DNA of 53,192 nt from positions 1 through 53,192 of the forward strand of contig NZ_JBGYBX010000002.1 of assembly GCF_041817755.1 (NCBI RefSeq), read 5' to 3'. Below the pieces are notes generated by a model. That model made no database searches. It had not been told where the DNA came from and saw only the letters and a program-made list of their open reading frames with translations. Of this stretch, positions 7,904 to 16,795 are shown piece by piece. Origin of the DNA: Glaesserella sp041817755. Its GTDB lineage: Bacteria; Pseudomonadota; Gammaproteobacteria; Enterobacterales; Pasteurellaceae. Numbering within the stretch: position 1 is the stretch's first letter; each line of letters starts with the position of its first letter. The translations under genes and the position numbers were made by a program.

Positions 7904-9235
7904 ATGAGTGTTACACCTAATATCGGCTTTATCAGCCTTGGCTGTCCGAAAAACTTAGTGGATTCGGAACGAATTTTAACCGAACTTCGTTCGGACGGTT
8001 ATAACATCGTCCCGAGTTATGAGGGGGCGGATTTAGTCATTGTCAACACCTGCGGTTTTATCGACAGCGCCGTACAAGAGTCGTTGGAATCTATCGGTGA
8101 AGCATTGGAAGCGAACGGCAAGGTGATCGTCACCGGCTGTTTGGGTGCAAAAGAAAATCAAATTCGTGAAGTTCACCCTAAAGTGCTCGAAATTACCGGT
8201 CCGCACAGCTATGAAGCCGTGATGAAACATGTGCATAAATATGTACCGAAACCGGAATATAACCCATATGTCAGCCTGGTACCGAAACAAGGGGTCAAAT
8301 TAACGCCGAAACACTACGCCTACCTGAAGATCTCCGAAGGCTGCGATCACCGCTGCACCTTTTGTATTATCCCGTCTATGCGTGGCGATTTGGACAGTCG
8401 CCCTATCGTGCAGGTATTGGACGAAGCTAAACGCCTTGCCGATGCGGGCGTAAAAGAAATTTTAGTCGTCTCTCAAGATACCTCCGCTTATGCGTTAGAC
8501 AAAAAGAAAGAAGCCGGTTCCAAAACCGTCTTTTGGAATGGGATGCCGATTAAAAACGACTTAATGACCCTGTGCGAAAAATTAGGCTCGTTAGGCGTTT
8601 GGGTGCGTTTACATTATGTGTATCCGTATCCGCATGTGGACGACCTTATTCCGTTAATGGCACAGGGAAAAATCTTGCCGTATTTGGATATTCCGCTCCA
8701 ACATGCCAGCCCGAAAATTCTCAAAGCAATGAAGCGTCCCGGATCCATTGAACGGACCTTGGAACGTATCAAGAAATGGCGAGAGATTTGCCCTGAGCTG
8801 ACACTGCGCTCGACATTCATTGTCGGTTTCCCGGGAGAGACCGAAGAGGACTTCCAATTACTGCTTGATTTCTTACAAGATGCCCAACTCGATCGGGTCG
8901 GCTGTTTTAAATTCAGCCCGGTTGACGGTGCCGTCGCCACTGAAATGGCGGATCAAGTGCCTGAAGAAATTAAAGAAGAGCGTTTTCACCGTTTTATGCA
9001 ACTTCAGCAACAAATTTCGGCGAATCGTTTACAACAAAAAATCGGTAAAACCCTTCAGGTCATTGTCGATGAAATCGATGAAGAAGGAATTATCGGACGC
9101 ACCATGGCAGACGCACCGGAAATCGACGGTGTGGTTTATGTCGATAACCTGTCGGGAACGGATGTCCGAGTCGGGCAGTTGATTTCCGTCACCATCACAA
9201 ACGCAGACGAATATGATCTGTGGGGAACGTGTTAA
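7904..9235 (+). CDS. rimO: Ribosomal protein S12 methylthiotransferase RimO
   Basis: From the ATG with GAGAG upstream, the 443-residue protein has the N-terminal UPF0004 domain (SLGCPKNLVDSE), a radical-SAM domain with the CX3CX2C cluster motif in SEGCDHRCTFCIIP, and a C-terminal TRAM domain (about 375-443). It adds a methylthio group to the beta-carbon of an aspartate in ribosomal protein S12, using two 4Fe-4S clusters and S-adenosylmethionine. The N-glycosyltransferase gene follows after 18 bases and is probably co-transcribed, an arrangement also recalled from A. pleuropneumoniae. Confidence 0.96.
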   Translation: MSVTPNIGFISLGCPKNLVDSERILTELRSDGYNIVPSYEGADLVIVNTCGFIDSAVQESLESIGEALEANGKVIVTGCLGAKENQIREVHPKVLEITGPHSYEAVMKHVHKYVPKPEYNPYVSLVPKQGVKLTPKHYAYLKISEGCDHRCTFCIIPSMRGDLDSRPIVQVLDEAKRLADAGVKEILVVSQDTSAYALDKKKEAGSKTVFWNGMPIKNDLMTLCEKLGSLGVWVRLHYVYPYPHVDDLIPLMAQGKILPYLDIPLQHASPKILKAMKRPGSIERTLERIKKWREICPELTLRSTFIVGFPGETEEDFQLLLDFLQDAQLDRVGCFKFSPVDGAVATEMADQVPEEIKEERFHRFMQLQQQISANRLQQKIGKTLQVIVDEIDEEGIIGRTMADAPEIDGVVYVDNLSGTDVRVGQLISVTITNADEYDLWGTC

Positions 9236-9253
9236 CTTTTAAAAGGAATTACT

Positions 9254-11266
9254 ATGTCAGAAAAGAAACAACCGAGTGTGATTCGTTTCGAGCAAGAGGT
9301 CGATGCCAAGCATTACGAACCGGCTTGCGTCGAACTGCTGGATATTTTAGGACAAATTGACAGCGACTTCGGAGCAATCGGACAGATAGAGATCAACCTG
9401 CCGGAACAACTCATACCGTTGGAAAAGGATAAAACCGTTTATTTTTGTACACGCATGGCTGTTGCCATCACGAAATTATTCGGTGATCCCGATTTCAACG
9501 TATCCGATACGGGAGCTCTCCGTTTTTTAGGCTTCCAGCGTTGGATGGCGATGATCTTTGCCAGTTCGCCTTATGTGAATGCCGATCATGTGCTATACAC
9601 TTACAACAAGAACCCGAATAAAGATAATCCGAACGATGTGCAGATAGACAACAATCGAAATGCCTTAATCAAATTCTGTATTCTGTATTTCCCCGAATCC
9701 AATATCTCGTTAAACCTCGAAACACTATGGAATATTGATCCGAAATTATGCGCATCGCTCTGCTTTGCTCTGCAGTCGCCGCGTTTTATCGGTACACCGA
9801 CGGCATTCGCCAAACGTGCCGCCGTTTTGCAATGGTTCCCATCCAAATTGGCACAATTAGACGATCTCAACAATTTGCCGAGCAGTATTTCACATGATGT
9901 CTATATGCACTGCAGCTATGATACTGCGGAGAACAAACATCAGGTAAAACGCCCGTTAAATCAAGTTATCCGCCGTCATTTAGTGAGTGAAGGTTGGCAG
10001 GATCGCAACATCGCCCATATCGGCTATAAAAACGGCAAACCGGTGATGGTCGTACTGTTGGAACATTTTAATTCATCGCACTCAATCTACCGCACGCACT
10101 CCACTTCCATGATTGCCGCGCGTGAGCATTTTTATTTAGTCGGCGTCGGCAATGATTCGGTTGACAAAACCGGACAAGAGGTGTTCGACGAATTTCACGT
10201 ATTGGATAATTCCACGATTGTAAAACGCCTCGAATTCATTAGAAGCTTATGTGAAGAGTCCGGCGCATCCGTGTTCTATATGCCAAGCATCGGTATGGAC
10301 TTAACCACGATTTTCGCCAGCAACACCCGAATGGCACCGATCCAGGCGATTGCATTAGGCCATCCGGCAACCACCTATTCGGACTTTATCGAATATGTGA
10401 TTGTGGAAGATGATTACGTCGGCTCGGAAAGCTGTTTCAGCGAGACCTTATTACGCTTACCGAAAGATGCGCTGCCTTATGTACCGTCATCTCTTGCGCC
10501 GACGAATGTCCAATACACCCTGCGTGAAAATCCGGAAGTCGTCAATATCGGCATCGCCTCAACCACAATGAAATTGAACCCGTATTTCTTAGAAGCCTTA
10601 AAAGCGATTCGTGACCGAGCGCAGGTGAAAGTACACTTCCATTTTGCGCTCGGGCAATCCACCGGCATTACTCATCCGTATGTAGAACGTTTTATCAAAA
10701 GTTATTTGGGTGATGACGCAACGGCGCATCCGCATACCCCGTATCAACAATACTTGGCGATTCTGCAACATTGCGACATGATGGTTAACCCGTTCCCGTT
10801 CGGCAACACCAACGGTATTATTGACATGGTCACGCTCGGCTTGGTCAGCATTTGTAAAACGGGCGCCGAAGTCCATGAACATATCGATGAAGGTTTATTC
10901 AAACGGTTAGGCTTACCTGAATGGTTAATCGCCAATACGGTTGACGAATATGTCGAACGCGCCGTACGTTTAGCGGAAAATCACCAAGAACGTTTAGCGC
11001 TTCGCCGTCATGTGATTGAAAATAACGGGTTACAAACCCTCTTCAGCGGCGATCCTAAACCGATGGGACGCGTCTTCTTGGCAAAAATAAAAGAATGGGC
11101 GGAGCAACACAACATGGCATTCACGTTAAGCGACGCATCGTTAGCCGTACTTGAAAAGAAAAAAGCCGTAAAGAAAGCCGCTGTCGACAGTGTTAAACGG
11201 GCAAAAACGCCTAAAACCGATAAAAAATCAAAAACCGTCTCAAGTGATAAGGTAAAAGCTAAGTGA
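9254..11266 (+). CDS. ngt: Cytoplasmic N-glycosyltransferase (HMW1C-like, GT41)
   Basis: The 670-residue protein aligns almost gap-free, from memory, with A. pleuropneumoniae NGT. It has the N-terminal all-alpha domain (1 to about 250) and a GT-B catalytic part with HFNSSHSIYRTHSTSMIAA, GIASTTMKLNP (the Lys near 440 contacts the sugar nucleotide in homologues) and NPFPFGNTNGIIDMVTLG. Such enzymes transfer glucose or galactose from UDP-sugar onto Asn in N-X-S/T sequons of adhesins before export. The last ~45 residues are an added Lys-rich tail (14 Lys in the final 38) absent from the 620-residue homologue. The usual partner gene agt does not follow. Confidence 0.93.
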   Translation: MSEKKQPSVIRFEQEVDAKHYEPACVELLDILGQIDSDFGAIGQIEINLPEQLIPLEKDKTVYFCTRMAVAITKLFGDPDFNVSDTGALRFLGFQRWMAMIFASSPYVNADHVLYTYNKNPNKDNPNDVQIDNNRNALIKFCILYFPESNISLNLETLWNIDPKLCASLCFALQSPRFIGTPTAFAKRAAVLQWFPSKLAQLDDLNNLPSSISHDVYMHCSYDTAENKHQVKRPLNQVIRRHLVSEGWQDRNIAHIGYKNGKPVMVVLLEHFNSSHSIYRTHSTSMIAAREHFYLVGVGNDSVDKTGQEVFDEFHVLDNSTIVKRLEFIRSLCEESGASVFYMPSIGMDLTTIFASNTRMAPIQAIALGHPATTYSDFIEYVIVEDDYVGSESCFSETLLRLPKDALPYVPSSLAPTNVQYTLRENPEVVNIGIASTTMKLNPYFLEALKAIRDRAQVKVHFHFALGQSTGITHPYVERFIKSYLGDDATAHPHTPYQQYLAILQHCDMMVNPFPFGNTNGIIDMVTLGLVSICKTGAEVHEHIDEGLFKRLGLPEWLIANTVDEYVERAVRLAENHQERLALRRHVIENNGLQTLFSGDPKPMGRVFLAKIKEWAEQHNMAFTLSDASLAVLEKKKAVKKAAVDSVKRAKTPKTDKKSKTVSSDKVKAK

Positions 11267-11279
11267 CAGCAGGCAACCA

Positions 11280-11305
11280 CAAAATGCGGTACATACCGCA
11301 TTTTG
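11280..11305 (+). terminator. Terminator of the rimO-ngt unit
   Basis: CAAAATGCGGT and ACCGCATTTTG make a perfect 11-pair stem around a 4-base loop starting just after the ngt stop. The A/T flanks allow use in both directions. Confidence 0.8.
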
Positions 11306-11427
11306 CTTAAAAAACAACCAATCAAAAAACTACTCGAGAACTTAACATTAATCTCATCGTCTTAGCAGGTGCGTAGGTTGTCCTTTTACATTTACGCACT
11401 CGGAAAAATTTTATGAGGTTTTTTTAT

Positions 11428-11631
11428 ATGAAAGCAATGGTAAAAACATTTACAGTATTATCGTTAGTTATTGCATTAAGCGCGTGCCACGGGTTAAGCA
11501 GAACTCAAAAGAACACCGCGGTTGGTGCGGCTGTCGGTGGTGTTGCTGGACATATTATTGGTGGTTCAACCGGCGCAACCCTTGGTGGTGCTGCGTTGGG
11601 TGGGGTAATCGGTAGCCAAATCGGCAAATAA
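11428..11631 (+). CDS. OsmB-like glycine-zipper lipoprotein
   Basis: Start at the second ATG, which has TGAGG nine bases upstream. The 67-residue product has a lipoprotein signal peptide ending LSAC, then KNTAVGAAVGGVAG and LGGAALGGVIGSQIGK, a glycine-zipper segment of two short helices closely resembling E. coli OsmB. It should be an outer- or inner-membrane-anchored small lipoprotein; the molecular function of this family is not settled. It is isolated between two terminators. Confidence 0.82.
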   Translation: MKAMVKTFTVLSLVIALSACHGLSRTQKNTAVGAAVGGVAGHIIGGSTGATLGGAALGGVIGSQIGK

Positions 11632-11647
11632 TTTCCCCATCAATACC

Positions 11648-11682
11648 AAGCCGTTTGAAGGTCACTTCAAACGGCTTTTTTC
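11648..11682 (+). terminator. Terminator after the OsmB-like gene
   Basis: AAGCCGTTTGAAG (11648-11660) and CTTCAAACGGCTT (11665-11677) form a perfect 13-pair stem with loop GTCA, followed by a T-run. This is one of the strongest rho-independent terminators in the window. Confidence 0.9.
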
Positions 11683-11751
11683 TTTTGCGGATGACGTGCA
11701 TTCCATGATGTTCTTCGGTACAATCCGTTTCATTATCGTCGCGAGGTCTCT

Positions 11752-11868
11752 ATGAAAAAATTACTGCTCATCGTTGTCATGTCAAGTATCGGGTTAACCG
11801 CTTGCGGTGTAAAAGGCCCGCTTTACTTCCCGGAACAACCGCAACAACAGCAACCACAAACACCGTAA
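11752..11868 (+). CDS. lptM: Small lipoprotein LptM (YifL-like)
   Basis: A 38-residue gene, too short for most ORF filters. It has the lipobox LTAC, then the family hallmark CGVKGPLYFP, followed by a Pro/Gln tail. E. coli LptM (YifL) has the same CGLKGPLYFP motif and supports maturation of the LptD/LptE lipopolysaccharide translocon. It precedes lysA by 80 bases on the same strand, matching the common lppL/lptM next to lysA or dapF arrangement. A TACAAT box lies at 11719-11724. Confidence 0.9.
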   Translation: MKKLLLIVVMSSIGLTACGVKGPLYFPEQPQQQQPQTP

Positions 11869-11948
11869 CAAGCGGTCGGTTCGCACCGTTTTTTTGCAAA
11901 CGGGCGGTACCGCACACTTCTTTCCGGTCAAACACAACAGGACAATCC

Positions 11949-13199
11949 ATGGATTATTTTAATTATCACAACCATCAACTTTTTGCCGAACAGGTTGCCG
12001 TCAGCCAACTTGCACATCAATTCGGCACACCGCTTTACATTTATTCCCGCGCCACACTTGAGCGCCATTGGCACGCCTTTAACAATGCCTTGGGCAATCA
12101 CCCGCATTTAATTTGCTATGCGGTGAAGTCCAATTCAAACATTGCCGTATTAAATATCTTGGCACGCCTCGGATCGGGATTTGACATTGTTTCCCAAGGG
12201 GAATTGGAACGTGTTTTGGCAGCAGGCGGTGATCCGAAAAAAGTGGTGTTCTCCGGCGTGGCAAAATCTCATACGGAAATCGCACGCGCACTGGAAGTCG
12301 GTATTCGCTGCTTTAACGTGGAATCCGTTTCCGAATTAAAACGCATTAACGATGTGGCAGGGCAACTTGGTAAATCGGCGCCCGTTTCATTACGTGTGAA
12401 TCCGGACGTAGACGCTCACACCCATCCTTATATTTCAACCGGGTTAAAAGAAAACAAATTCGGGATCAGCGTGACCCAAGCCAGAGAAACTTACCGTTTA
12501 GCCCGTACGCTCCCGCATGTGCATATCACCGGCATGGATTGTCACATCGGCTCACAATTGACCGAATTACAACCGTTTTTAGATGCGACGGATCGATTGA
12601 TAATATTAATGGAACAACTTAAAGAAGACGGTATCGAGCTTCACCATCTTGATCTCGGCGGCGGTTTGGGCGTGCCGTATAACGGCGAAGAACCTCCGCA
12701 CCCGACGGAATATGCCGCCGCCTTATTGGCAAAACTGGCGGATTACCCGAACCTTGAAATCATTTTGGAACCGGGCAGAGCCATTACCGCCAATGCGGGA
12801 ATTTTGGTGACCAAAGTCGAATACCTCAAACAAAACGAAGATCGCCGGTTCGCCATTGTTGATACCGGTATGAACGACATGATCCGCCCGGCACTGTACG
12901 AAGCCTATATGCGCATTATCGAAGTCGATTGCCCCCTTGACCGCACTCGTGCCGTATATGATGTGGTCGGTCCGATTTGTGAAACCGCCGATTTTTTAGG
13001 CAAGCAACGCGAACTTGCCATTGCCGAGGGCGATTTAATCGCCATGCGTTCCGCCGGCGCTTACGGTGCCGCCATGTCTTCAACCTATAACTCCCGTCCG
13101 CAAGCCGCCGAAGTGATGGTTGACGGCGATAACGCTTACCTGATTAAAGCGCGCGCCGATTTTGCGGAATTATGGCGCCATGAAACCTTGTTGCCGTAA
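11949..13199 (+). CDS. lysA: Diaminopimelate decarboxylase
   Basis: Start at the ATG preceded by AGGA at six bases; the 416-residue length equals the family norm. It is a fold-III PLP enzyme that decarboxylates meso-diaminopimelate to L-lysine, the last step of lysine synthesis. The PLP lysine is Lys60 in CYAVKSNSN; other landmarks are HIGSQL, the glycine loop LGGGLGVPY, EPGRAITANAG and GPICETADFLG. The frame extends further upstream, but that part covers lptM and an uptake signal and is not coding. Confidence 0.96.
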   Translation: MDYFNYHNHQLFAEQVAVSQLAHQFGTPLYIYSRATLERHWHAFNNALGNHPHLICYAVKSNSNIAVLNILARLGSGFDIVSQGELERVLAAGGDPKKVVFSGVAKSHTEIARALEVGIRCFNVESVSELKRINDVAGQLGKSAPVSLRVNPDVDAHTHPYISTGLKENKFGISVTQARETYRLARTLPHVHITGMDCHIGSQLTELQPFLDATDRLIILMEQLKEDGIELHHLDLGGGLGVPYNGEEPPHPTEYAAALLAKLADYPNLEIILEPGRAITANAGILVTKVEYLKQNEDRRFAIVDTGMNDMIRPALYEAYMRIIEVDCPLDRTRAVYDVVGPICETADFLGKQRELAIAEGDLIAMRSAGAYGAAMSSTYNSRPQAAEVMVDGDNAYLIKARADFAELWRHETLLP

Positions 13200-13213
13200 C
13201 ATCTTATCCGATG

Positions 13214-13235
13214 CGGGAATGCAACGGCATTCCCG
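13214..13235. terminator. Stem-loop between convergent lysA and dprA
   Basis: CGGGAATGC (13214-13222) and CATTCCCG with its leading G (13227-13235) form a 9-pair stem with loop AACG. There is no clear T-run on either side, so it is a weak or rho-assisted terminator, or an RNA end stabiliser. Confidence 0.55.
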
Positions 13236-13240
13236 TACTG

Positions 13241-14362
13241 TCAGCTTCTTATATATCCGCCGTCGACTTGTTTAACGACATCGAGCAATTCCAACTCCAA
13301 CAGTTCGATTAACAATTCGTTAACCGCCATTTGGCAAGCATTGGCAATATCGTCAATGCAGATCGGTTCAAAGGTGATTTTCTCGATAATGGCTTGTTGA
13401 CAAGCGGTCAGATTCGGCGGATTTTTTGCAAATTTCGGCGCGGAACAGACCGCTTGTATTTTAGATAATTCAAACAATGACGACTGTTTCGGTTGATGCT
13501 GTAATGCAATAGCATCTAACACGTCTTCCACACAATCGACCAACAGCGCGCCTTCTTTGATTAACTTGTGACACCCTTGGCTATAAGGCGTGTGAATGGC
13601 ATTCGGTAAGGCGAACACTTCCCTCCCCTGCTCAAGGGCATAACGCGCCGTAATTAATGAACCGCTGTTTAATGTGGCTTCGACCACCAACGTCCCCAAT
13701 GACAACCCGCTGATAATGCGGTTACGACGCGGGAAATTTTCAGCCAACGGCGGTTGATGAGGAAAAAATTCGGATAACAACGCTCCGCCGTTTTCTATAA
13801 TCGCCGCCGCCAGCTTTTTATGTCGGGCGGGATACACTTGTTCCAACCCGCTGCCCAACACGGCAATCGTCGTACCGTGATGTGCTACCGCTTGTTGATG
13901 ACAAAAGCCGTCAATGCCGATTGCCAAACCGCTGGTGACGGTCAAACCGTGCTCGACGAATGCCCGCGCAAAATATTCCGCCCAATATTTTCCGTAATCG
14001 GAATAATCGCGACTGCCGACCATGGCAATTTGCGGAGAAGACAGCGCGGCAATATTGCCTTTCACAAATAACACCGGTGGCGCACTACTGATTTGCTTTA
14101 ATAAAAAAGGGTAATCGGGATCAAGTATGCTGACCAACCTGTTTGGCGATCGTTCCGCCCAAGTCAAGGCGGTATCAATCCATTTCCTCTCCGGCTGAAA
14201 CCAACGTTGGATCTGTTTTTCGTTCCAACCGATGTAACGCAATTGTACTTTATCGTATTGACAAAACGTGTCCAAATCGACGTACTCCAATAATTTACCG
14301 ATGCGTTGCGCACCCAATTGCGGAATTTGTAGTAACCTCAGTAAATCGGGCAAATGACTCAT
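13241..14362 (-). CDS. dprA: DNA-processing protein DprA
   Basis: The 373-residue protein loads RecA onto incoming single-stranded DNA during natural transformation. It has an N-terminal helical part (1-80), the Rossmann-like DprA domain (about 95-300) with MVGSRDYSDYG, SGLAIGIDGFCHQ, GSGLEQVYP and NFPRRNRIISG, and a C-terminal winged-helix domain (about 320-373). The linker between the last two (about 302-321) is encoded by an inverted pair of uptake signals (13400-13408, 13449-13457). It is divergent from def. Confidence 0.96.
   Translation of the reverse strand: MSHLPDLLRLLQIPQLGAQRIGKLLEYVDLDTFCQYDKVQLRYIGWNEKQIQRWFQPERKWIDTALTWAERSPNRLVSILDPDYPFLLKQISSAPPVLFVKGNIAALSSPQIAMVGSRDYSDYGKYWAEYFARAFVEHGLTVTSGLAIGIDGFCHQQAVAHHGTTIAVLGSGLEQVYPARHKKLAAAIIENGGALLSEFFPHQPPLAENFPRRNRIISGLSLGTLVVEATLNSGSLITARYALEQGREVFALPNAIHTPYSQGCHKLIKEGALLVDCVEDVLDAIALQHQPKQSSLFELSKIQAVCSAPKFAKNPPNLTACQQAIIEKITFEPICIDDIANACQMAVNELLIELLELELLDVVKQVDGGYIRS
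13400..13457. repeat. Inverted pair of uptake signals inside dprA
   Basis: ACAAGCGGT at 13400 and ACCGCTTGT at 13449 sit in the coding sequence for the linker between the DprA Rossmann domain and the winged helix. The intervening sequence, TTTTTTGCAAATTTCGG-like, is the same AT-rich filler seen between intergenic uptake signals, suggesting an intergenic-type element accommodated in a tolerant protein region. Confidence 0.8.
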
Positions 14363-14460
14363 CTCACTTTTTCCTTCAATTTCTTTATTTCCCTAATAGT
14401 AAGAAAAAGACTAGAATAGCCGAATTATTTATTATTCGGTTTTCGACAGAGATCACAAAA

Positions 14461-14976
14461 ATGGCTGTATTAGAGGTACTGATTTACCCGGAAGAGAATT
14501 TGGCAAAAGTGTGCCAACCCGTAGAAAACGTTGACGATGCGTTGCGTACATTTATTGACGACATGTTTGACACGATGTACGACCATGAAGGTATCGGGCT
14601 TGCGGCACCGCAAGTCAACGTGTTAAAAAGAGTCGTCACCATCGATATTGAAGGCGATAAAACCAATCAAATCGTGTTGATTAACCCTGAAATCATTGAA
14701 AGTAGCGGCGAAGCGGCTATCGAAGAAGGTTGTTTGTCCATTCCCGGTTGTCGCGCATTGGTGCCGCGTAAAGAAAAAGTCACCGTCAAAGCGTTAAACC
14801 GCCACGGACAAGAGTTTGTACTGGAAGCCGACGGATTGTTGGCTATTTGTATTCAACATGAAATCGATCATTTAAACGGCGTGCTGTTTGTGGATCATAT
14901 TTCCCAACTGAAACGCCAGCGGATTCGTGACAAAATGCTTAAATTGAAAAAGCAAATTGCGCGCAATAAAGACTAA
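14461..14976 (+). CDS. def: Peptide deformylase
   Basis: Start at ATG 14461 gives 171 residues, the normal length; the open frame further upstream overlaps dprA and is not coding. The three metal-site motifs are intact: GIGLAAPQ, EGCLS with the metal-binding Cys, and HEIDH with two His and the catalytic Glu. It removes the formyl group from nascent proteins. It precedes hldD by 12 bases. A TAGAAT box lies at 14412-14417. Confidence 0.96.
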   Translation: MAVLEVLIYPEENLAKVCQPVENVDDALRTFIDDMFDTMYDHEGIGLAAPQVNVLKRVVTIDIEGDKTNQIVLINPEIIESSGEAAIEEGCLSIPGCRALVPRKEKVTVKALNRHGQEFVLEADGLLAICIQHEIDHLNGVLFVDHISQLKRQRIRDKMLKLKKQIARNKD

Positions 14977-14988
14977 GAGGATACATTT

Positions 14989-15924
14989 ATGATTATCGTA
15001 ACAGGCGGCGCCGGTTTTATCGGCAGTAATATTATCAAAGCGTTAAACGAGATGGGCAGAAAAGACATTCTCGTGGTAGATAACCTCAAAAACGGTGAGA
15101 AGTTTATTAATTTGGTCGATTTGGATATCGCCGACTATTGCGATAAAGACGATTTTATCGCCTCCATCCTTGCCGGCGACGACTTCGGTTACGGTTACAT
15201 TGAAGCCGTTTTCCATGAAGGCGCGTGCTCCACCACCACTGAATGGGACGGCAAGTATATGATGCAAAATAACTACGAATATTCCAAAGAATTGTTGCAT
15301 TATTGCTTGGATCGTAAAATTCCGTTCTTTTACGCTTCCAGCGCGGCAACCTACGGCGGACGTTCCGATCACTTTATTGAAGAGCGCCGATTCGAAGGTC
15401 CGTTAAATGTCTACGGCTATTCTAAATTCCTGTTTGACGAATATGTCCGCCGTATTTTGCCGGATGCTTACTCTCCGGTATGCGGTTTCAAATATTTCAA
15501 CGTATACGGCCCGCGCGAACAACATAAAGGTTCGATGGCAAGTGTGGCTTTTCATTTAAACAATCAAATTCTCAAAGGCGAGAACCCGAAACTGTTTGCC
15601 GGTTCCGAAACCTTTTTACGCGATTTCGTCTATGTTGAAGATGTTGCTCAGGTCAATATTTGGGCATGGCAAAACAAAATCTCCGGTATTTTCAATTTAG
15701 GAACAGGCAATGCCGAATCATTTAAAGCCGTTGCCGATGCCGTGATTGATTTCCACCAAAAAGGTCACATTGAAACCATTCCGTTCCCGGAACATTTGAA
15801 ATCCCGCTATCAAACCTTTACCCAAGCAGATTTAACCAAACTGCGCGCCGCCGGTTACGACAAACCGTTCAAAACCGTCGCAGAAGGTACTAAGGCATAT
15901 ATGGCATGGTTGAATAGAAAATAG
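14989..15924 (+). CDS. hldD: ADP-L-glycero-D-manno-heptose-6-epimerase
   Basis: The 311-residue short-chain-dehydrogenase-like protein has the NADP-binding GGAGFIGSN at 6-14 and the YxxxK pair in NVYGYSKFLFDEY (about 137-149). It converts ADP-D-glycero- to ADP-L-glycero-manno-heptose for the inner core of lipopolysaccharide or lipooligosaccharide. Length matches E. coli HldD (310). It follows def closely and ends at a strong terminator. Confidence 0.96.
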   Translation: MIIVTGGAGFIGSNIIKALNEMGRKDILVVDNLKNGEKFINLVDLDIADYCDKDDFIASILAGDDFGYGYIEAVFHEGACSTTTEWDGKYMMQNNYEYSKELLHYCLDRKIPFFYASSAATYGGRSDHFIEERRFEGPLNVYGYSKFLFDEYVRRILPDAYSPVCGFKYFNVYGPREQHKGSMASVAFHLNNQILKGENPKLFAGSETFLRDFVYVEDVAQVNIWAWQNKISGIFNLGTGNAESFKAVADAVIDFHQKGHIETIPFPEHLKSRYQTFTQADLTKLRAAGYDKPFKTVAEGTKAYMAWLNRK

Positions 15925-15992
15925 CGGAACAAGCGGTTCGATTTGGATAATATTTTGTAAAAGGAAGACAAAAACCAACCGTATAATAAGCA

Positions 15993-16018
15993 AAAAGCAC
16001 GGGAATCCCCGTGCTTTT
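15993..16018. terminator. Bidirectional terminator between hldD and a lipoprotein gene
   Basis: AAAAGCACGGG (15993-16003) and CCCGTGCTTTT (16008-16018) form an 11-pair stem with a 4-base loop, A-rich on one side and T-rich on the other. It suits both the rightward hldD transcript and the leftward lipoprotein transcript. Confidence 0.85.
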
Positions 16019-16035
16019 ATTAAGATAAAAGTAGA

Positions 16036-16305
16036 TTATCTGAAAATACTCATGATAGAGTGAATCGCATCCACACCAGATTGTATTGCGGAAGAACCTT
16101 GACGGATCGTTTCGGAATAGCCTTGTGCTTTTGCCGCTTGTGCTTGGGCTTCCGTTACTTCGTTTGCACGTTGTTTGTTATATTGATCTAATTCTGCTTG
16201 CGTTACGCGAGAAGAATTTAAACCGCGGGAGGCATTAATATCTCCCGTACTTGCACAAGCTGTTAGCATGGTTGCAACACCTAATACACAAAGTAATTTT
16301 TTCAT
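16036..16305 (-). CDS. Small putative lipoprotein, unknown function
   Basis: An 89-residue product with a lipoprotein signal peptide (MKKLLCVLGVATMLTAC) and a mature part rich in Ala, Gln and Glu (residues 35-65), likely helical. No family was recognised. The ATG has a good AGGAGATC ribosome site. It lies 16 bases downstream of a second 89-residue lipoprotein on the same strand, so the two probably form one transcript ending at the bidirectional terminator. Confidence 0.75.
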   Translation of the reverse strand: MKKLLCVLGVATMLTACASTGDINASRGLNSSRVTQAELDQYNKQRANEVTEAQAQAAKAQGYSETIRQGSSAIQSGVDAIHSIMSIFR

Positions 16306-16321
16306 AAGATCTCCTAAAAAA

Positions 16322-16591
16322 TTAATGAACTAAATAAATATTCTGTTTACTACGGTTTTTATACGCTCTGTCGATTGCTTTTGCTTCGTTCATTTGCATC
16401 GTACCAAGATCTTCGATCGCATCCTGACGTTTTCTGCGTTCATCTTGATAGTCTTGCATTTCCATTGCTCGAATTTCCGCGCGACGCTGTGCAATTTCAG
16501 CATCACTTTCCCCGGTATGGCGCGGTAAATACATTGAAGTACAAGCACTTAAAAAGAAAGGTGATAACGCCAAGATAAATTTTAATTTCAT
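16322..16591 (-). CDS. Small putative lipoprotein, unknown function
   Basis: Start at the ATG preceded by AGGA (7-base spacing); the open frame continues 28 residues upstream but that part has no ribosome site. The 89-residue product has the lipobox LSAC at about residue 17, then a charged helical region rich in Arg, Glu and Gln. No family was recognised. It is the first gene of a two-lipoprotein unit; despite equal lengths the two mature sequences look unrelated. Confidence 0.72.
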   Translation of the reverse strand: MKLKFILALSPFFLSACTSMYLPRHTGESDAEIAQRRAEIRAMEMQDYQDERRKRQDAIEDLGTMQMNEAKAIDRAYKNRSKQNIYLVH

Positions 16592-16795
16592 TGGATGTTC
16601 CTCATTAAATATAAAAAAACAGTTACTCATCAAAATTGCGATTATTGTAAAATAACCAAAAACGGTGTCAAGCATGCTACAAATACTATTTTCCCCCTTT
16701 TTTATTTCTTTACTTATTTATTACAATGCATTGAACACAACATAAATTGCAACGAAATAAAATTCAATTTTTTGAAAAATATATAAGGAATAAAA

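Noticed and set aside
14143..14460. Longer def frame overlapping dprA
   Set aside because: The extra 106 codons run antisense to dprA; the family starts at the MAVLEVLIYPE methionine.
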